This document shows positions 12,113-12,231 of a DNA stretch of 12,231 nucleotides, in pieces. Source of the DNA: SIG636 sp045604285 (GTDB taxonomy: Bacteria > Bacillota > Clostridia > Oscillospirales > CAG-382); contig JAZUNS010000126.1 of assembly GCA_045604285.1 (NCBI GenBank), forward strand, positions 1 through 12,231, written 5' to 3'. The position numbers and the translations under genes were made by a program. The number at the start of each line of letters is the position of its first letter. Position 1 is the first letter of the stretch. The notes beneath the pieces are model-generated. The model searched no databases, was not told the origin of the DNA, and was given only the letters and a program-made list of their open reading frames with translations.

Positions 12113-12231
12113 TTATATAATCGTTGCGAGCTTGATCGCACCGTTTGCAAGGAATTCGATATTCTCCTCGCGGCAGACGGTGTCGCGCTTGGTGTGGATC
12201 TTGTCCATATATAAAAAACCGAATTTCTCGC
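12113..12231 (-). CDS. C-terminal fragment, probably M28-family zinc peptidase
   Basis: The last 38 codons of a gene that enters from the right edge, where two extra bases belong to an incomplete codon. The readable tail contains MDKIHTKRDT followed by VCREENIEFLANGAIKLA. An H-T-x-x-D-T motif near the C terminus followed by a helix is the pattern of the last zinc ligand region of M28 aminopeptidases, so this is the best guess. The catalytic Asp/Glu and the other metal ligands lie outside the window, so activity cannot be judged. Other metallopeptidase families remain possible. A terminator lies about 44 bases downstream. The stretch uses ATC, GTC and CGC codons more than the arginine genes do, but it is too short to prove a different origin. 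Confidence 0.5.
   Translation of the reverse strand, partial: EKFGFLYMDKIHTKRDTVCREENIEFLANGAIKLATII

Noticed and set aside
12113..12231. Horizontal transfer of the right-edge gene, suggested by its codon use
   Set aside because: Only 38 codons are visible, too few to separate codon bias from chance.

Overview
The window looks like part of a contig from an anaerobic Gram-positive bacterium of the Clostridia, probably an uncultured gut relative of the Oscillospirales. This is inferred from the clostridial look of the ArgF, CarB and DapF sequences, strong AAAGGAG-type ribosome sites, consensus TTGACA/TATAAT promoters and intrinsic terminators with T-runs. No rRNA or marker gene is present, so the placement is tentative. 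Both edges cut genes.

Bases 2-9510 are one compact plus-strand arginine operon: argJ (3' end only), argB, argD, argF, carA, a carB-dapF fusion, and a P1/DmpA-type peptidase. From argB on, the genes overlap or lie at most 16 bases apart. Together they take acetylglutamate through acetylornithine to ornithine, and combine it with carbamoyl phosphate to give citrulline. The exception to tight packing is an 81-base gap with a hairpin between argJ and argB.

The carbamoyl phosphate synthetase is the unusual part. The small subunit CarA has Gly in place of the glutaminase Cys nucleophile and Tyr in place of the catalytic His, so it should not release ammonia from glutamine. The large subunit keeps both ATP-grasp halves but continues in frame into a complete DapF (diaminopimelate epimerase) fold. 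That domain has lost one catalytic Cys/His pair (Ser and Asn instead) and kept the other Cys/Glu pair. The simplest reading is an ammonia-fed, arginine-dedicated synthetase carrying a repurposed amino-acid-binding or altered-chemistry domain.

Bases 9511-10654 hold a small divergent cassette: a 67-residue XRE repressor-like protein on the minus strand and a two-helix membrane protein of unknown function on the plus strand. They share a region with a consensus promoter whose spacer contains a perfect 14-base palindrome. Bidirectional terminators flank the cassette.

Bases 10655-11614 (minus strand) encode a zinc-ribbon/DUF805 membrane protein with a Thr-Pro repeat linker. Bases 11615-12112 contain no convincing protein gene but are packed with hairpins: overlapping terminator-like stems, a 13-bp clamp around smaller triloop hairpins, more palindromes, and a promoter-like site followed by a structured stretch ending in a terminator. 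The last 119 bases are the 3' end of a minus-strand gene resembling an M28 zinc peptidase.
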